From Pseudo-nitzschia pungens (taxonomy: Eukaryota; Bacillariophyta; Bacillariophyceae; Bacillariales; Bacillariaceae), in contig CM074759.1 of NCBI GenBank assembly GCA_037355855.1, forward strand, positions 372,001 through 436,000: a stretch of DNA of 64,000 bases, read 5' to 3'. Position 1 is the first letter of the stretch; the number at the start of each line of letters is the position of its first letter. The notes below the pieces were generated by a model that did no database searches, had not been told where the DNA came from, and worked only from the letters and a program-made list of their open reading frames with translations. Positions 42,510 to 52,862 of this stretch are shown here, piece after piece. The translations under genes and the position numbers were made by a program.

Positions 42510-45021
42510 AGTGCAATGCCCGTGCCCTATTCAATCCAACACCTAACCGAGTAACGGACCAACGAACTGGGTGACCAACGAACCGACCGACTACCTGCTG
42601 CTGAGAAAAGCGGGGAAGGATCGCGCTCGACACCTTCTGGAACGCTGGGAGGGGTGGTCGGTGAGACTGCAGTACTCCTCCGAGCCGAGCCCAAGCAAAC
42701 AGTACAACCGGGAATCTGCAAGGAACCAAGAACGAAGGCATGCACGCAGGCACGCGGGGGGGGGGGGCTTGTGTGTGAGGTGACAAGTTCCTTGTGTGCA
42801 GTGCAATTCGGGTGTCCGATGGGAGCGGTGCAAAGCCGCTGCTACCTACCTGCCGTTCGTTGTTCTTGTTGCTGTTGCTACTGCTGTTGCTACTGCTGTT
42901 GCTACTGCTGTTGCTGTTGTATCGATCGTCGCGCGTGTGGTAGTACGGTAGAGGATGCAGGCATTCCGCGGTTTTGGGAAGGAATGTTGTGCCGAGGTAT
43001 GATTTGAAATAAATGAAATTGCTGGTTTCGGACCAAAAGATGTGAGGTAAGCTTTTCTTTTTGTTTTGTGCACCGCAGAGCGAACAAAGACACAAACACA
43101 GATGAGATGAGAAAGCAATCGAAAGGAGGGAACCAAAAAGATATGGTGGGTTCTCGTGATGGACGTGTGTGTGTGTGTTTGTGTCGATCGATTTGTTCGC
43201 AGGAATGGTATTTCGTGTCTTTTTCGTGGTTCAATTAAGAGTTCTTATTACACAAGAATGGTGTTCGTAGTGTGATACGAAGTGCTCCGTCCAATACAAC
43301 GGGGGGGACGTACACAAAAGCGATTCTACAGTATTTAGGAGGCGTTTCACGTTCCGCAAACGCAACGGGAGAACCACTGCCGAACCCGAAGAAATGAACA
43401 ACGGAGAGAAGCAAGAAGAATGAATCCTACAAACTGTAAAAAGTGGAAAGTGCGTGTCGTACCGTACCGTATTGGGTGTGTGTTGCGGCTGGCAATCGGA
43501 ACGAAAATTGGTTGGTTGGGTTTGTTTTTGTTTCGGCTTTCTTCCATTTTGAGAAGCGTAATTTGTACCAGCACAAGTGCGTACCAGTATGAATAGTACG
43601 AATTCGAATATTTCTTCGTTTTGAGTTTTCAGTTTCCTTGCTCTGAGAAAGTGTTTCAAGTTCGCACGATACCGGTATGTACGGTACTACCGGTATACAT
43701 ACTGGTACCGTAAAGTTGCTGTAACACAACACAGAAACACCTGCCGGTGCCGACTCTTGCCGCATTTTTTACAGCATTTTATTACTTATGGCACTCAGTG
43801 CGAACTGGAGTGCATTGATTGATGAACCTTTTGTGGCGCACATCGGATATAAGTTACCGGTACGGGGACCGCAGGTCGAGGGAACGGTAACCTTAGTCGG
43901 TTCCCAAGTGCCGGTTTCGTACTAAGTCTTAGTACAAACTCTACACTCTACAAACGACTCGAATCGAATGGATGACTGTCGTTCTCCAATTTCTAATTTG
44001 GTCGAGATAGGTTTCCGATTGTTCTTTGAGATTGTTCTCTGCAATTCTCTGCAATGACAAAATGACTCGACTCACTCACCTCGCCCAAGTGGTCAGTCCG
44101 GTCAAAGACATCCCGTAAGACTTACAAGTAAATTACCGGTATGTACGGTACGGTACGGGTGGGAGTACAAGTAAGGTTACCGGTATTGCAATAAGTTACG
44201 ACCAAGTCAAAGATTCGAATTGCTTTTATCACCACTTTCTCAGTACGAGTATGAAGTAACTTATGTTGTTGTTAATTGAAAGGATACCTTGTTACTACAA
44301 GAAGGTAAGGTTATTCGCAAGAATGACAAGAGTTCCTCGAAAGTGCATGGTCCTAACAGATGCACCTACCGTAATCTTACGTACGAACTCGTGACAAACA
44401 ATAATGATTGAGAGTTTCGTCCCCCTTACCACTAGTAGGAGTGCTATCCATAATATTACTACTACTAGTAGAGTAGTACCGGTAGTAGTAGTTTTTGAAA
44501 TTGAGTTGCAAGGGGCACCAAGAAAGAACAGGAACCAATCATAAGAATGCAGGAGGTTGTTTCTTGTTGGGATGAAGAATCTTCCCACCCCTCTAGTAGT
44601 ACTACTAGCTGGTGAACAAACGCTCTCTGTACTGCAATCATACATCGTCCATGTGTTGATACTACTAGCGACACGAAGGATCTACTAGTAGTAAGTTACA
44701 AAATTTGCAAAATGAATTGAAGAACATTTAAAATACCATGATCACACTTTGTTCTGTAGAATGAATTTTCTTCCAGTCCTGCGATGATAAACAATACTAG
44801 CTACTAGTAGTAGTAGTAGTAATAGTACTACTATAGGTAAAATTTGGGATTTTTGTCAGAAATGGACTGTTACTACTAGTACTACTAGTTGCTATTGGTC
44901 TAAATTGCTGTGTTTGATTGATTGCTTATTTCAAATTGTTATTGGTGACAATAAGCCACGAGTTGCCGAAGGAACACCAGGAGGGATCTGGGACAACGAC
45001 TCCTCCATTGACGGAGAATTT
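42510..45021. other. Long intergenic region
   Basis: No gene supported. It holds G-rich, poly-G and TGTTGC-repeat stretches near 42757-42920, GTAAGGTTACCGG at 44171, and ACTAGT/TAGTAC repeats at 44455-44490 and 44790-44895. The small open frames are short and overlap in several registers. Confidence 0.5.
44790..44895. repeat. Imperfect ACTAGT/TAGTAC repeat
   Basis: Short self-complementary units (CTAGCTACTAGTAGTAGTAG, then TACTACTAGTACTACTAGTT) like those at 14397-14460. Confidence 0.65.
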
Positions 45022-46964
45022 TTACACATCTGGTGCGGAGCTCCTGCTGCCTTGGTTGCCAGTGAGCATTCGGCGTTCACAGTCATCGCCCAGTGATAAA
45101 CAATGTGCTCTGTTTCGACAGAATATTGGGGCACAAGCCCCTGTGTCATTATTGACGCGGTTGGTTTTTCTCGTTAATCCAAAAGTTGTCGCGGCAGAAG
45201 TCGGAGGTTCGTCGGGAGATCCCAACGAATCAATGATTTTTGTTTGCTGCTTCATCATCTGCTTTTTTTTCTTTGTTAAATCACGAAAGGCGACGGATAC
45301 TTTCTTCAACGCTTCCTCATTGTGGGCATTTACGTAAAGCCCTGGTGTGCTGGGGTCTTCCTTGAGAAAACGGCCGCCTCCCTTTTGAATCTCATGCAAA
45401 ACACTCCAGCTGATCTCTTGTTTTTTGCTGAAGGATTTAGTGGCGTAGAAACTGTCGTGCAATTGTTCTACCAACCTGCGCATTGCTTTATTTCCGGGGT
45501 GGTTCATCACCGAGTTACCCTTGCCAAACATACAATCCTCGTGGTGAGCGCATTCGATGTATTGTGAACGGACGCTGTGGACAACGTCCATGACACCAGG
45601 CAGCACGGAAACTTTGGTTGAGTCGTTGCTCCCGCTGTTCTCGTTCTCGTTCCTCTCTCTCTCTGCCAGTTTGGCTCGAATCTCGGCTTCTTGGCACTCA
45701 CGCTGGGCCAACCATTTGCGGAATTGCTTCAAATCGCTATCATAGCTCCATTTCCATTTTTCTAGATTGCGTGGCATTCGATCCACAAATATTCCGGCAA
45801 GCAAAAGGCTGTATTTGCATTCCTCGTAAGATCCCGTGTGTAGGAACCGCCGGATACGGTTCTCCTTTCCCAAGAACAACATTAACACAGACATGCAGAA
45901 TTTATATATCGGCAAATCGGGGTAGCAAATGTGTACAGCATCAAAGCGGGTTGGGGTATTTTCCAACACATTACCCCCAATCGATAGCATATCCCATTTG
46001 AAGTTTTCGGCATTGGAATTGTGTAGAAAATAAACCCATACGGCACCTTTGCGGTCGTCGGTCACGCATTGTGACAAATAGATGAAAGCTTGCGTCTGTT
46101 GGCATATGTCGGGACCGAAGCATGTCAGTATTGACCAGTTTTCGTTGTGTCATCGCACAGGATAATGGAATTTGTTACGATGAGAAGGTTCTGATCCAAT
46201 GCAAAACGAAAACAGAGCAGAGCAAGAATCGCTCCCGCAAGGTCGTGTTTGTACATTGATTCGTTCGTACGTACCAAGTAGTCCCGGAAACGGTCCGCCG
46301 ATGCGGAATCTGGGACAGGGTCCCGCAGATGGATCAAGACTCGTCTCCCAGCAGGATCCCGGACCGGTAAAACCATTGCCACCCCGCTTCCTTCCTTACT
46401 ATTCAACCATTTGCGTGCGAGAGGATGAAGGTCCTCCAGAAAGATAGGCCGCAACAGGATCTCTTCTTTCTCAAAAAAGCTGTTGAAGATGAAGTCGAGA
46501 TAGCGGATCATGCGAAGAGCAGCTTTTTTCGGATTGTAGTCTTCTCGGTGCAGAAACTTCCACCGAAAATGACGGTCTTGGATCAATTCACTTCCGAGGA
46601 GTTTGGACTTTCGATAGGCCCCTATGTCAGGGATTGATTTCGGTTTGACTGTATCGGTTTCATTCGAGGTTTTTTCTACTAAAGCGTTTCGTTCGAGAAC
46701 ATCTAGTTCGATTTGCATTTCTTTCAAATATTTGTCTTCTTGCTCGATCGTCAGAGAAGAACCAGCAACACCGTGCATTTCTTGCATTACTCTCTCACGT
46801 TGATCGAGCGACATCTCGTTCAGCTCCCTAACGAGCAATTCTTCCACTTGCTTTGGGTCCAATTGTCGTCGGCCCTGCTTTATCATCTCATGCACTTCGT
46901 TCTCCCGACTTCTCTCGACACTTTCGTCCCCTTCGCTCTCTTCTGCATTCGTGCTCATGTCCAT
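45022..46964 (-). CDS. CRAL-TRIO-like protein with DUF6824-type domain
   Basis: Two exons, 46964-46275 and 46095-45022 (intron GTACGT...CAG, 179 bp), give 587 aa. The first ATG follows an in-frame GTG at 46970. Residues ~40-60 have LNEMSLDQRERVMQEMHGV, a signature I associate with a diatom family. A CRAL-TRIO-like region follows: NPKKAALRMIRYLDFIFN (N-terminal helices), then across the splice RDYL|TQAFIYLSQC, GAVWVYFLHN and FDAVHICYPDLP. After GSYEECKYSLLLAGIFVD comes a DUF6824-like domain at ~415-505: HHEDCMFGKGNSVMNHPGNK, LVEQLHDSFYATKS, GGGRFLKED and KKVSVAFRDL. CRAL-TRIO folds bind small lipids in animals and fungi; DUF6824 has no known function to me. Role and location are unknown. Confidence 0.85.
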
Positions 46965-48444
46965 CTTCACTAGTGTATTTCTTTCGATGCTGACTTCAGT
47001 TTCTGAATCATGCTAGTATTGTGATTGTTTCATGTTTCTTCGTGGTCTTTCGCGCGACAACAAGTTGACGTACGAAATCGTGCCAGAAAACGGTGCTTCC
47101 TTAAGTATCTCTCTCTTCGGCATTAGGGCATGAAAAAATAATAATTCCTTATAACGTAAGGTTATTACACGAACTGTACCTCGTATTCTATTATTTAGAC
47201 AAAGCGATCATCAAAAGATGATTGCTTTCTTCCCAGTTTCCTATTTTCCCATATTTGTATTTCGAGAACAATCTTCCACAGAGCAATAATTCATAATTTC
47301 ATTAGTTGAAAAGGTGTTCTTATTTGTCTCGATCAATATGGTATTCAACTTTCACTTATGCTGCACCAGGTATGTGAATTACGAAGGTATTTCTGTTATT
47401 CAATACACGTACACAAATACCCTAATTGAGATGTAAAACATACACTCTTTGGTTCGGGCATTCGTTATTTTTTGGAGGAGTTCTAAGGCACACCATAGAC
47501 AAAAAAAAAAAAACGAAACTCTTGTCTGTTCTTACTCAAAAGCAAAAGGGTACCAGTTCGTTAACACACTTTTTTTAGGTCTAATTCACACTTTTTACCC
47601 ACACTTTTAAACTATCATACGGGTAACCTTACATACATTACCCATGTTGTTCTTCTTCTCCAGCAATCGAATCACCCAAACACTTGCACCTCGACCGCAC
47701 CACTCTTAACACTGTTGGGGTTGGGGTTGTTGTTGTTGTTGTTGTTGGGTTGTGGGGTGGTTGGGGTTGTTGGGGTTGTTGGGGTTGTTGTTGGTAGTAG
47801 TTTCAGTGGGTAGGAGTGTAAGTATTAGTAGCTAAGTTAAAAAAGTGTATATTCGCACTTTTCAAAAGTGTGGTTTCGACCCATGTCCTTTTCTGAATCG
47901 TCGAGATTGTTTTGGGTTCCTTGTTTGGATTGATTCGTACATTCCGCGACACAATACGAAACGGTGATTAAGGTTACTCTACCGTATGTATTCCTCTTCT
48001 CATTGCGAATGGACTGGATAAGCGTACGGTATGTAGTAAACCTTACTGGTACTGGTAATTATACAATTGCTACTACTAAGTTCCTTCGTTACCAAGTACA
48101 GTAAATCTTAATCTTAGTTACCAATGGCTCGTTGTAAGTTTACCGTACACACGCAACAAAAACAAAGGGTCCTTCCGATGATACCGTACGGACGGTGCAT
48201 CGTTTTTTGGTTTGTTACGACATACGGTAAGCTTTACGAGTGGTACGAGTACGAACAACAGGCAATAGAAGATGCAACAGAAGTCCAGAAGAAGAAAGGA
48301 TTTGTTCGGTAGTGTTTTTGGTTTGGTTTTCTGTTTTCTACACCACGCACAGCGCATGTTTTCTAGACTTTTCTTGTCTTGTCTTGTCTTGTCTTGTCTC
48401 GTACTGTACTGTAACCTTACTGTACCGTCGTGCACTCCCAACTC
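46965..48444. other. Intergenic region
   Basis: No gene supported. A strongly G/T-skewed run (GGGGTTGTTGTTG units) covers about 47715-47800 and a (CTTGT)n run about 48374-48400. GTAACC/GGTTAC words occur near 47624, 47971 and 48410. Confidence 0.5.
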
Positions 48445-50886
48445 CTACAGAGTATCGAGATAGCCCCCCAGACCACTGCCGGTGCTGCTGCGGGCCACCG
48501 GCACCGGCGGTGGTTGCTGCGGCGGCAACGCAAAGGATGCGCCGGATTGCTGTGGTTGTTCTTGTTCTTGTAGTTGTTGGTGTTGCTGTTGTAGTTGTTG
48601 CTGCTGCTGTTGCTGTTGGTCTCGTTCGGCTCCGCCGCCGCCCCCGAATTCCGGCTCGGGCAGCCCGCGGATCCCAAAGGGCATCTTGACGCGGTACAGG
48701 CCGCCGCCGTCCGGTCCGCGGGTGGTGACGAAGAGCTCGTCGAGGCCCCTCCCCCCGAAGGTGCACGAGGTGGGGGACGCCACCGGCAGGTGGACGACGC
48801 AGTCGACGATCCCCGGCCGCGACGGGTGGACCCGGACCACCATTCCCGCCCCGCTCAGCGCCATCCACAGGCCCCCGTCGGCGTCGACCTGCGCGCCGTC
48901 GGGACCCCCCGGCAGGTTGGGCGGCATCGTCCACAGCAGCCGGCGGTTGGTGCAAAAGGCGCTTTCGCCGTCGCCTTCGCCCGAATCGCGCTCGGAGGGA
49001 TAGTCAAAGGCGTAGACCTTGCGGGTGGGCGTGTCGCAAAAGTACATGGTCCTTCCGTCGGGAGAAAAGGAGATGCAGTTGGAGACCCGGTATTTGTAGT
49101 CGGGTGGAAAGAGGGGACGGAGGGTCTTTGTGCTTGCGGAGAGCCGGTAGAGTCCGCAGTTGTTGGCCCCCTCCGAGGCTCCCGCTCGGTGGTAGTTGTT
49201 GTACATGCCGATGACCAGGTTTCCCTCCCGGTCCACCCGTCCGTCGTTGGGTCGCGTCGTCGCCCGCTGCTCGGGGCGATCGCAAAACACCGTGGGGGAG
49301 ACCGCCGAGTAGTCGTCCATCGTTGCCATTGCCGTTGTTGCGCTTTCGCTGTCGCTGCTTCCGCAGAGCATGGTCGTTTCCAAAAAGGCGCGCTCCCCCG
49401 CCACCAGGAGGTTGCCGCTGCCGCTCCCGCTCCCGTCGTCGCGGTTCTTGAGGGCGATGCATCCGATCGTGGTTCCGAACAATCGCCGGTAGGGAGGATC
49501 GACCAGGTTCCAGGCCCAGACCTCTTCTTCCGGAGCGGAGATCCAGTAGAGGGCCTGGTCCCGGACGGACCAAACGGGGGACTCTCCCAGAACATTCTTG
49601 CAGGGGACCACCTCGAGCGCCGTCAGTTCCCGGGGGGGATAGACCTGCCGCGCGGCCGGGCCCCCGGTCGCGGAAGACGCCGACGACGACGACTCGGCTC
49701 CGTCCACGATGCGCGAAAACCCGTCCGCGTTCAGCGAGGCGCCCCCCACCAGGGCCCCGTCGACGTCGGGCATGGCCATGAGCTCCTCGATGGAATCCGG
49801 CGTGACGGATCCCCCGTACTGGATCCGGATCGACTCCGCCACCCTCGCGCCGTACAATTCCCCGAGGGTCTCCCGGACCACCCCGTGGGCGGCCTGGGCC
49901 TGCGCCGGGGTCGCGACCCTCCCGGTCCCGATCGCCCACACCGGTTCGTAGGCCACCACGAGGCGCTTCTCCGCGTCCCCCCTCGAGACGCCCTCGAGCG
50001 CTCGGGTGACCTGGAGCCGGACGACGCTCTCCAGCAGCTGGTTCTCGTACTCCTCCAGGGTCTCCCCGACGCAGAGGACCACCGACAGGCCGGGATCCTC
50101 CTCCAGGGCCAGCCGGATCTTGGCGTTGATTTTCTCGTCGGTTTCCCCGTAGAGCGTCCGGCGCTCCGAGTGGCCGACCATGACGTAGGAGCAGCCGAGG
50201 GACCGGACCATCGACGGGGACAGTTCTCCCGTGAAGGCTCCCCCCGGCTCCGAGCCGACGTTCTGGGCGCCGACCAGGATGCCGGTCCCCTCCAGGAGGG
50301 CCAGGGCGCGCTCGAGGTACGGGGCGGGGGGAAAGACGACGACCTCGGGGGTCGGGGAGGCCGAATCCGAATGCGAATCCGAATGATAGGATCGGTGGTG
50401 GACAAACTGAGACGCCAGGAGCTTGAGCAGCGTGGTGGCTTCCTGGATCGTGGAGGGATTGAGCTTCCAGTTTCCGGCGACGATGGGGACCCGCGCGGCG
50501 CGGGACGAGGACGGTCCCGAAACAATTCCCGTGTCCCCCGTGTTGTCGAACTCGAGGTAATTGTTCATGGAACCGAGCTCGGAGAAGGTCCTTTCTCTCG
50601 CTGCTGCTGTTGCTGTTCCTCGCATATTGTTGTTGTTGTTGTTGTTGTTTGTGTTTGTTTGGGTGGCAAAAGCGGTTCGGGTGGTCCCGGCAACGGGTTT
50701 GGTTCGATTCCGGGTCGACTTGCGGGCCCGGAAACTGTTGTGGGACGGTCCGCTCCGGCCGCGATTGGATCCAAAGACGAGCGCCGTGGTCGGTGGCGAC
50801 AGGCAGAACACGAGAATCGCCGCCGCCAGGGCCAGCAGGACCGCCCTCCGCACCGCCAGAATCGGACGACCGACGGGTCTCGCCAT
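48445..50886 (-). CDS. Triosephosphate isomerase fused to SMP-30/gluconolactonase-like domain
   Basis: Intronless, 813 aa. Residues ~133-400 are a complete TIM barrel: GNWKLN (catalytic Lys141), GHSERR (His239), AYEPVWAIGTG (Glu314) and YGGSV and GGASL phosphate-binding loops. Residues ~425-750 are an SMP-30/gluconolactonase/regucalcin-type beta-propeller with its metal ligands: LGESPVW (Glu435), RPNDGRVD (Asn547), VSNCISFSPDG (Asn603) and GGPDGAQVD (Asp663). Both halves keep their catalytic residues. TPI interconverts DHAP and G3P; the lactonase half usually hydrolyses sugar lactones. The N-terminal ~90 residues have a hydrophobic segment (AVLLALAAAILVFCL) and a Ser/Asn/Arg-rich stretch, a likely organellar (plastid or mitochondrial) presequence. 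The C-terminus is Gln-rich. Linker ~400-418 is Ser-rich. It is divergent from the RluA gene, with a hAT-like element in between. Confidence 0.92.
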   Translation of the reverse strand: MARPVGRPILAVRRAVLLALAAAILVFCLSPPTTALVFGSNRGRSGPSHNSFRARKSTRNRTKPVAGTTRTAFATQTNTNNNNNNNNMRGTATAAARERTFSELGSMNNYLEFDNTGDTGIVSGPSSSRAARVPIVAGNWKLNPSTIQEATTLLKLLASQFVHHRSYHSDSHSDSASPTPEVVVFPPAPYLERALALLEGTGILVGAQNVGSEPGGAFTGELSPSMVRSLGCSYVMVGHSERRTLYGETDEKINAKIRLALEEDPGLSVVLCVGETLEEYENQLLESVVRLQVTRALEGVSRGDAEKRLVVAYEPVWAIGTGRVATPAQAQAAHGVVRETLGELYGARVAESIRIQYGGSVTPDSIEELMAMPDVDGALVGGASLNADGFSRIVDGAESSSSASSATGGPAARQVYPPRELTALEVVPCKNVLGESPVWSVRDQALYWISAPEEEVWAWNLVDPPYRRLFGTTIGCIALKNRDDGSGSGSGNLLVAGERAFLETTMLCGSSDSESATTAMATMDDYSAVSPTVFCDRPEQRATTRPNDGRVDREGNLVIGMYNNYHRAGASEGANNCGLYRLSASTKTLRPLFPPDYKYRVSNCISFSPDGRTMYFCDTPTRKVYAFDYPSERDSGEGDGESAFCTNRRLLWTMPPNLPGGPDGAQVDADGGLWMALSGAGMVVRVHPSRPGIVDCVVHLPVASPTSCTFGGRGLDELFVTTRGPDGGGLYRVKMPFGIRGLPEPEFGGGGGAERDQQQQQQQQLQQQHQQLQEQEQPQQSGASFALPPQQPPPVPVARSSTGSGLGGYLDTL

Positions 50887-51277
50887 TCTCCTGTTATAGA
50901 TGAATGAATGCAGCGTGCACTGTATAATAGTATGGTATGCAGCGGTGGGTGGGGTGGTGGATGCAAAGCGTTGTTGTTGTAGAACTACGAGTAGTAGTTG
51001 GTGGTTACTGGTTACTGGTTAGTGGTTGATAGTGGATGGCAGCTGCCTCGAGTTGCGCTTTGTTGCGTTGCTTGGAGACTTGCAGTCACCGCCGGATACC
51101 TTTCGTCTGTTCGTGCCAAGAACGGTATCTGGTACGAGTAAGATTAAGTTACTTTACGTGCCGCACTTGCAATTGCTGCCTTCTTCGACAGCTGCGATGG
51201 AAGATAAAGAGGAATGAATCGAAAGTGTGCATAAACCTTACCGTACATACCGGTAATTTACCCTAATTACCCTAACG

Positions 51278-51319
<42 letters not shown>

Positions 51320-51613
51320 AACCGTTCCGTGCCGAATGAGATTGAATCTCAAAACAATCTCGCTCTCCCGAGGCGCGACACGAGGAACAAGGAAAAACTC
51401 GATCGTCGATCGACGGAACAACCCTCCGGGGTGGTGTCACCTCGTAGAATCCAGTACAAGATATACGCCGGCGAATTCGTCCGTAAGAAACCGTCCTGCG
51501 TACGTGGTCTCCAAAGGACATGATTTTGATTGTTGATTTTGATTGAAAAAATAATGCGACCTGATTTGTTGAGGATGAGACTTACTTGATTGACTGACTT
51601 GACTCCAACCTTC
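50887..51613. other. Upstream region of TPI-SMP-30 fusion
   Basis: No gene supported. A heptamer run (GAGATAC units) lies at 51281-51322. The stretch ends at the target-site duplication of the hAT-like element. Confidence 0.5.
51281..51322. repeat. GAGATAC heptamer repeat
   Basis: Six tandem 7-bp units (GAGATAC with one GAGATGC and one GAGAAAC variant). Confidence 0.75.
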
Positions 51614-51621
51614 TTTGCCGC
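51614..51621. repeat. Target-site duplication, left copy
   Basis: TTTGCCGC, identical to the copy at 52458-52465, abutting the element terminus CAGGGG. An 8-bp duplication is typical of hAT elements. Confidence 0.88.
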
Positions 51622-51957
51622 CAGGGGCAGGGGTCATAATATAAAGGGGTATGCCACGATGCGCGCTCCAGTACAAAAACTTCGTTCGAATCTGGAAAAA
51701 AAAATTACCTATGCGTGGCACAACTAACAAAACCTGTCCCCTCATTTTTTTCTTTCAATTTGTTTTTAACTAACAAACACTAGTTAAAATACCTTAACTT
51801 CAGATAGTAACAACTCAATCAAAAATCAATTCTAATCTCTATTTCAAATACCTTCATTATAGTTTAAAATGTTTTAAACAAGAATATCGAATAATAATGA
51901 GGTTTTGAATGAGTCTAAAGTCATCTATTACTGATACAAGGTTGTAGGCCTTTTTTT
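51622..51957 (+). repeat. Left inverted-repeat arm of hAT-like element
   Basis: Begins CAGGGGCAGGGGTCATAAT and pairs with the right arm at 52121-52457. It contains a ~38-bp insertion after GTATGCCAC that the right arm lacks. Confidence 0.85.
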
Positions 51958-52021
51958 GGCTTTTTTCGCGGAAGATACCTGTCTTAGGTATGAAACATAT
52001 GATTACTTTATGGCCTTTTTG

Positions 52022-52105
52022 GGTGCATGACTGGCAAATTTCGGTGCATGACTGGCGAAGTTGGGTGCATGACTGGAGAAGTCGGGTGCATGACTGACAA
52101 TTTGT
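52022..52105. repeat. Four 21-bp tandem repeats in the element loop
   Basis: Units at 52022, 52043, 52064 and 52085, each starting GGTGCATGACTGG (last one GGTGCATGACTGA) with variable 8-bp tails. They sit at the centre of the foldback element and are not part of its arms. Confidence 0.85.
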
Positions 52106-52120
52106 AGCACGTCTGAAGTA

Positions 52121-52457
52121 AAAAATGGCCTTCAACTTTGTATCAGTAATAGATGACTTTAGGCTCATTCAAAACCTCATTATTATTCAATATTCTTGTT
52201 TAAAACAGTTTAAACTATAATGCAGGTATTTGAAATAGAGATTAGGATTGATTTTTGATAGAGTTATTACTATCTGAAGTTAAGGTATTTTAACTAGTGT
52301 TTGTTAGTTAAAAACAAATTGGAAAAAAAAAATGAGGGGACAGGTTTTGCTATTTGTGCCAGCATGGGTAATTTTTTTTCTCGCGCAGTGGCATACCCCT
52401 TTATATTATGACCCCTGGCCAGGGGCCCCTGTCTATTATCAATAATTATCACCCCTG
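52121..52457 (-). repeat. Right inverted-repeat arm of hAT-like element
   Basis: Reverse complement of the left arm, ending ACCCCTG at 52457. It carries extra ~38 bp near the terminus (52420-52457 region, with TAATTATTGATAATAG-type sequence on its own strand) relative to the left arm. Confidence 0.85.
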
Positions 52458-52465
52458 TTTGCCGC
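52458..52465. repeat. Target-site duplication, right copy
   Basis: TTTGCCGC, identical to 51614-51621. Confidence 0.88.
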
Positions 52466-52862
52466 AGGGGTGTCACACGCACCGCAGTCGTATTTTGTGC
52501 TCGTACGTACGTTTGTAGAAGGCGTACGTAACATACTGTATTAGAAGTAAGGTTAACCTTATTATTGTGACATCTCGATCGAATCGCGAGTGACGAGTGT
52601 CTCCGTCTTGCGTCTGGGCGAGCCATCACACATTCTACAGTCACGTACAGTATCCGTTCACGGTCACGCATCACGTGTCAACCACAAAAATTAAAAATTA
52701 ACCTTACCGCATGAATCCATCCGATCCAGCATCATCCATCATCTATCAATCAACTCAATCATCACACGCCCGAGTGAATTTCGAAATTCTGAAAAAAAAA
52801 TAAAAAAATAAAAATACTCTTTCCGCCTCGACCTCGGACCCCTTTCCCTCCTCTCGGATCCA
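52466..52862. other. Upstream region of RluA gene
   Basis: No gene. A GTAAGGTTAACCTTA word lies near 52547-52561. Poly-A stretches precede the start codon. Confidence 0.5.

Larger units (their letters stand above)
51622..52457. mobile_element. Non-autonomous hAT-like foldback element (836 bp)
   Basis: Perfect 8-bp direct repeats (TTTGCCGC) flank an 836-bp unit that starts CAGGGG and ends CCCCTG, the classic hAT terminal signature. Almost the whole element is one long inverted repeat: left arm 51622-51957, right arm 52121-52457, covering shared blocks such as CATAATATAAAGGGGTATGC, AACCTGTCCCCTCATTTTTT and TAATAATGAGGTTTTGAATG, with a modest number of mismatches and one length difference near each end. 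The loop (51958-52120) holds 21-bp tandem repeats. No transposase frame is present; a 103-codon frame (51857-52168, minus) is made of the arms and loop and is not supported as a gene. It lies between two divergent genes, so it may alter their promoters. It must be mobilised in trans if still active. Confidence 0.88.

Noticed and set aside
48595..50907. 770-codon plus-strand open frame opposite the TPI-SMP-30 fusion
   Set aside because: It is antisense to a gene with two recognisable enzymes; its long openness follows from GC-rich third positions. No domain reads in this frame.
51857..52168. 103-codon minus-strand frame in the hAT-like element with QSCTxxx repeats
   Set aside because: It consists of inverted-repeat arm plus the 21-bp tandem repeats; no transposase motif, and the frame would end inside the arm.
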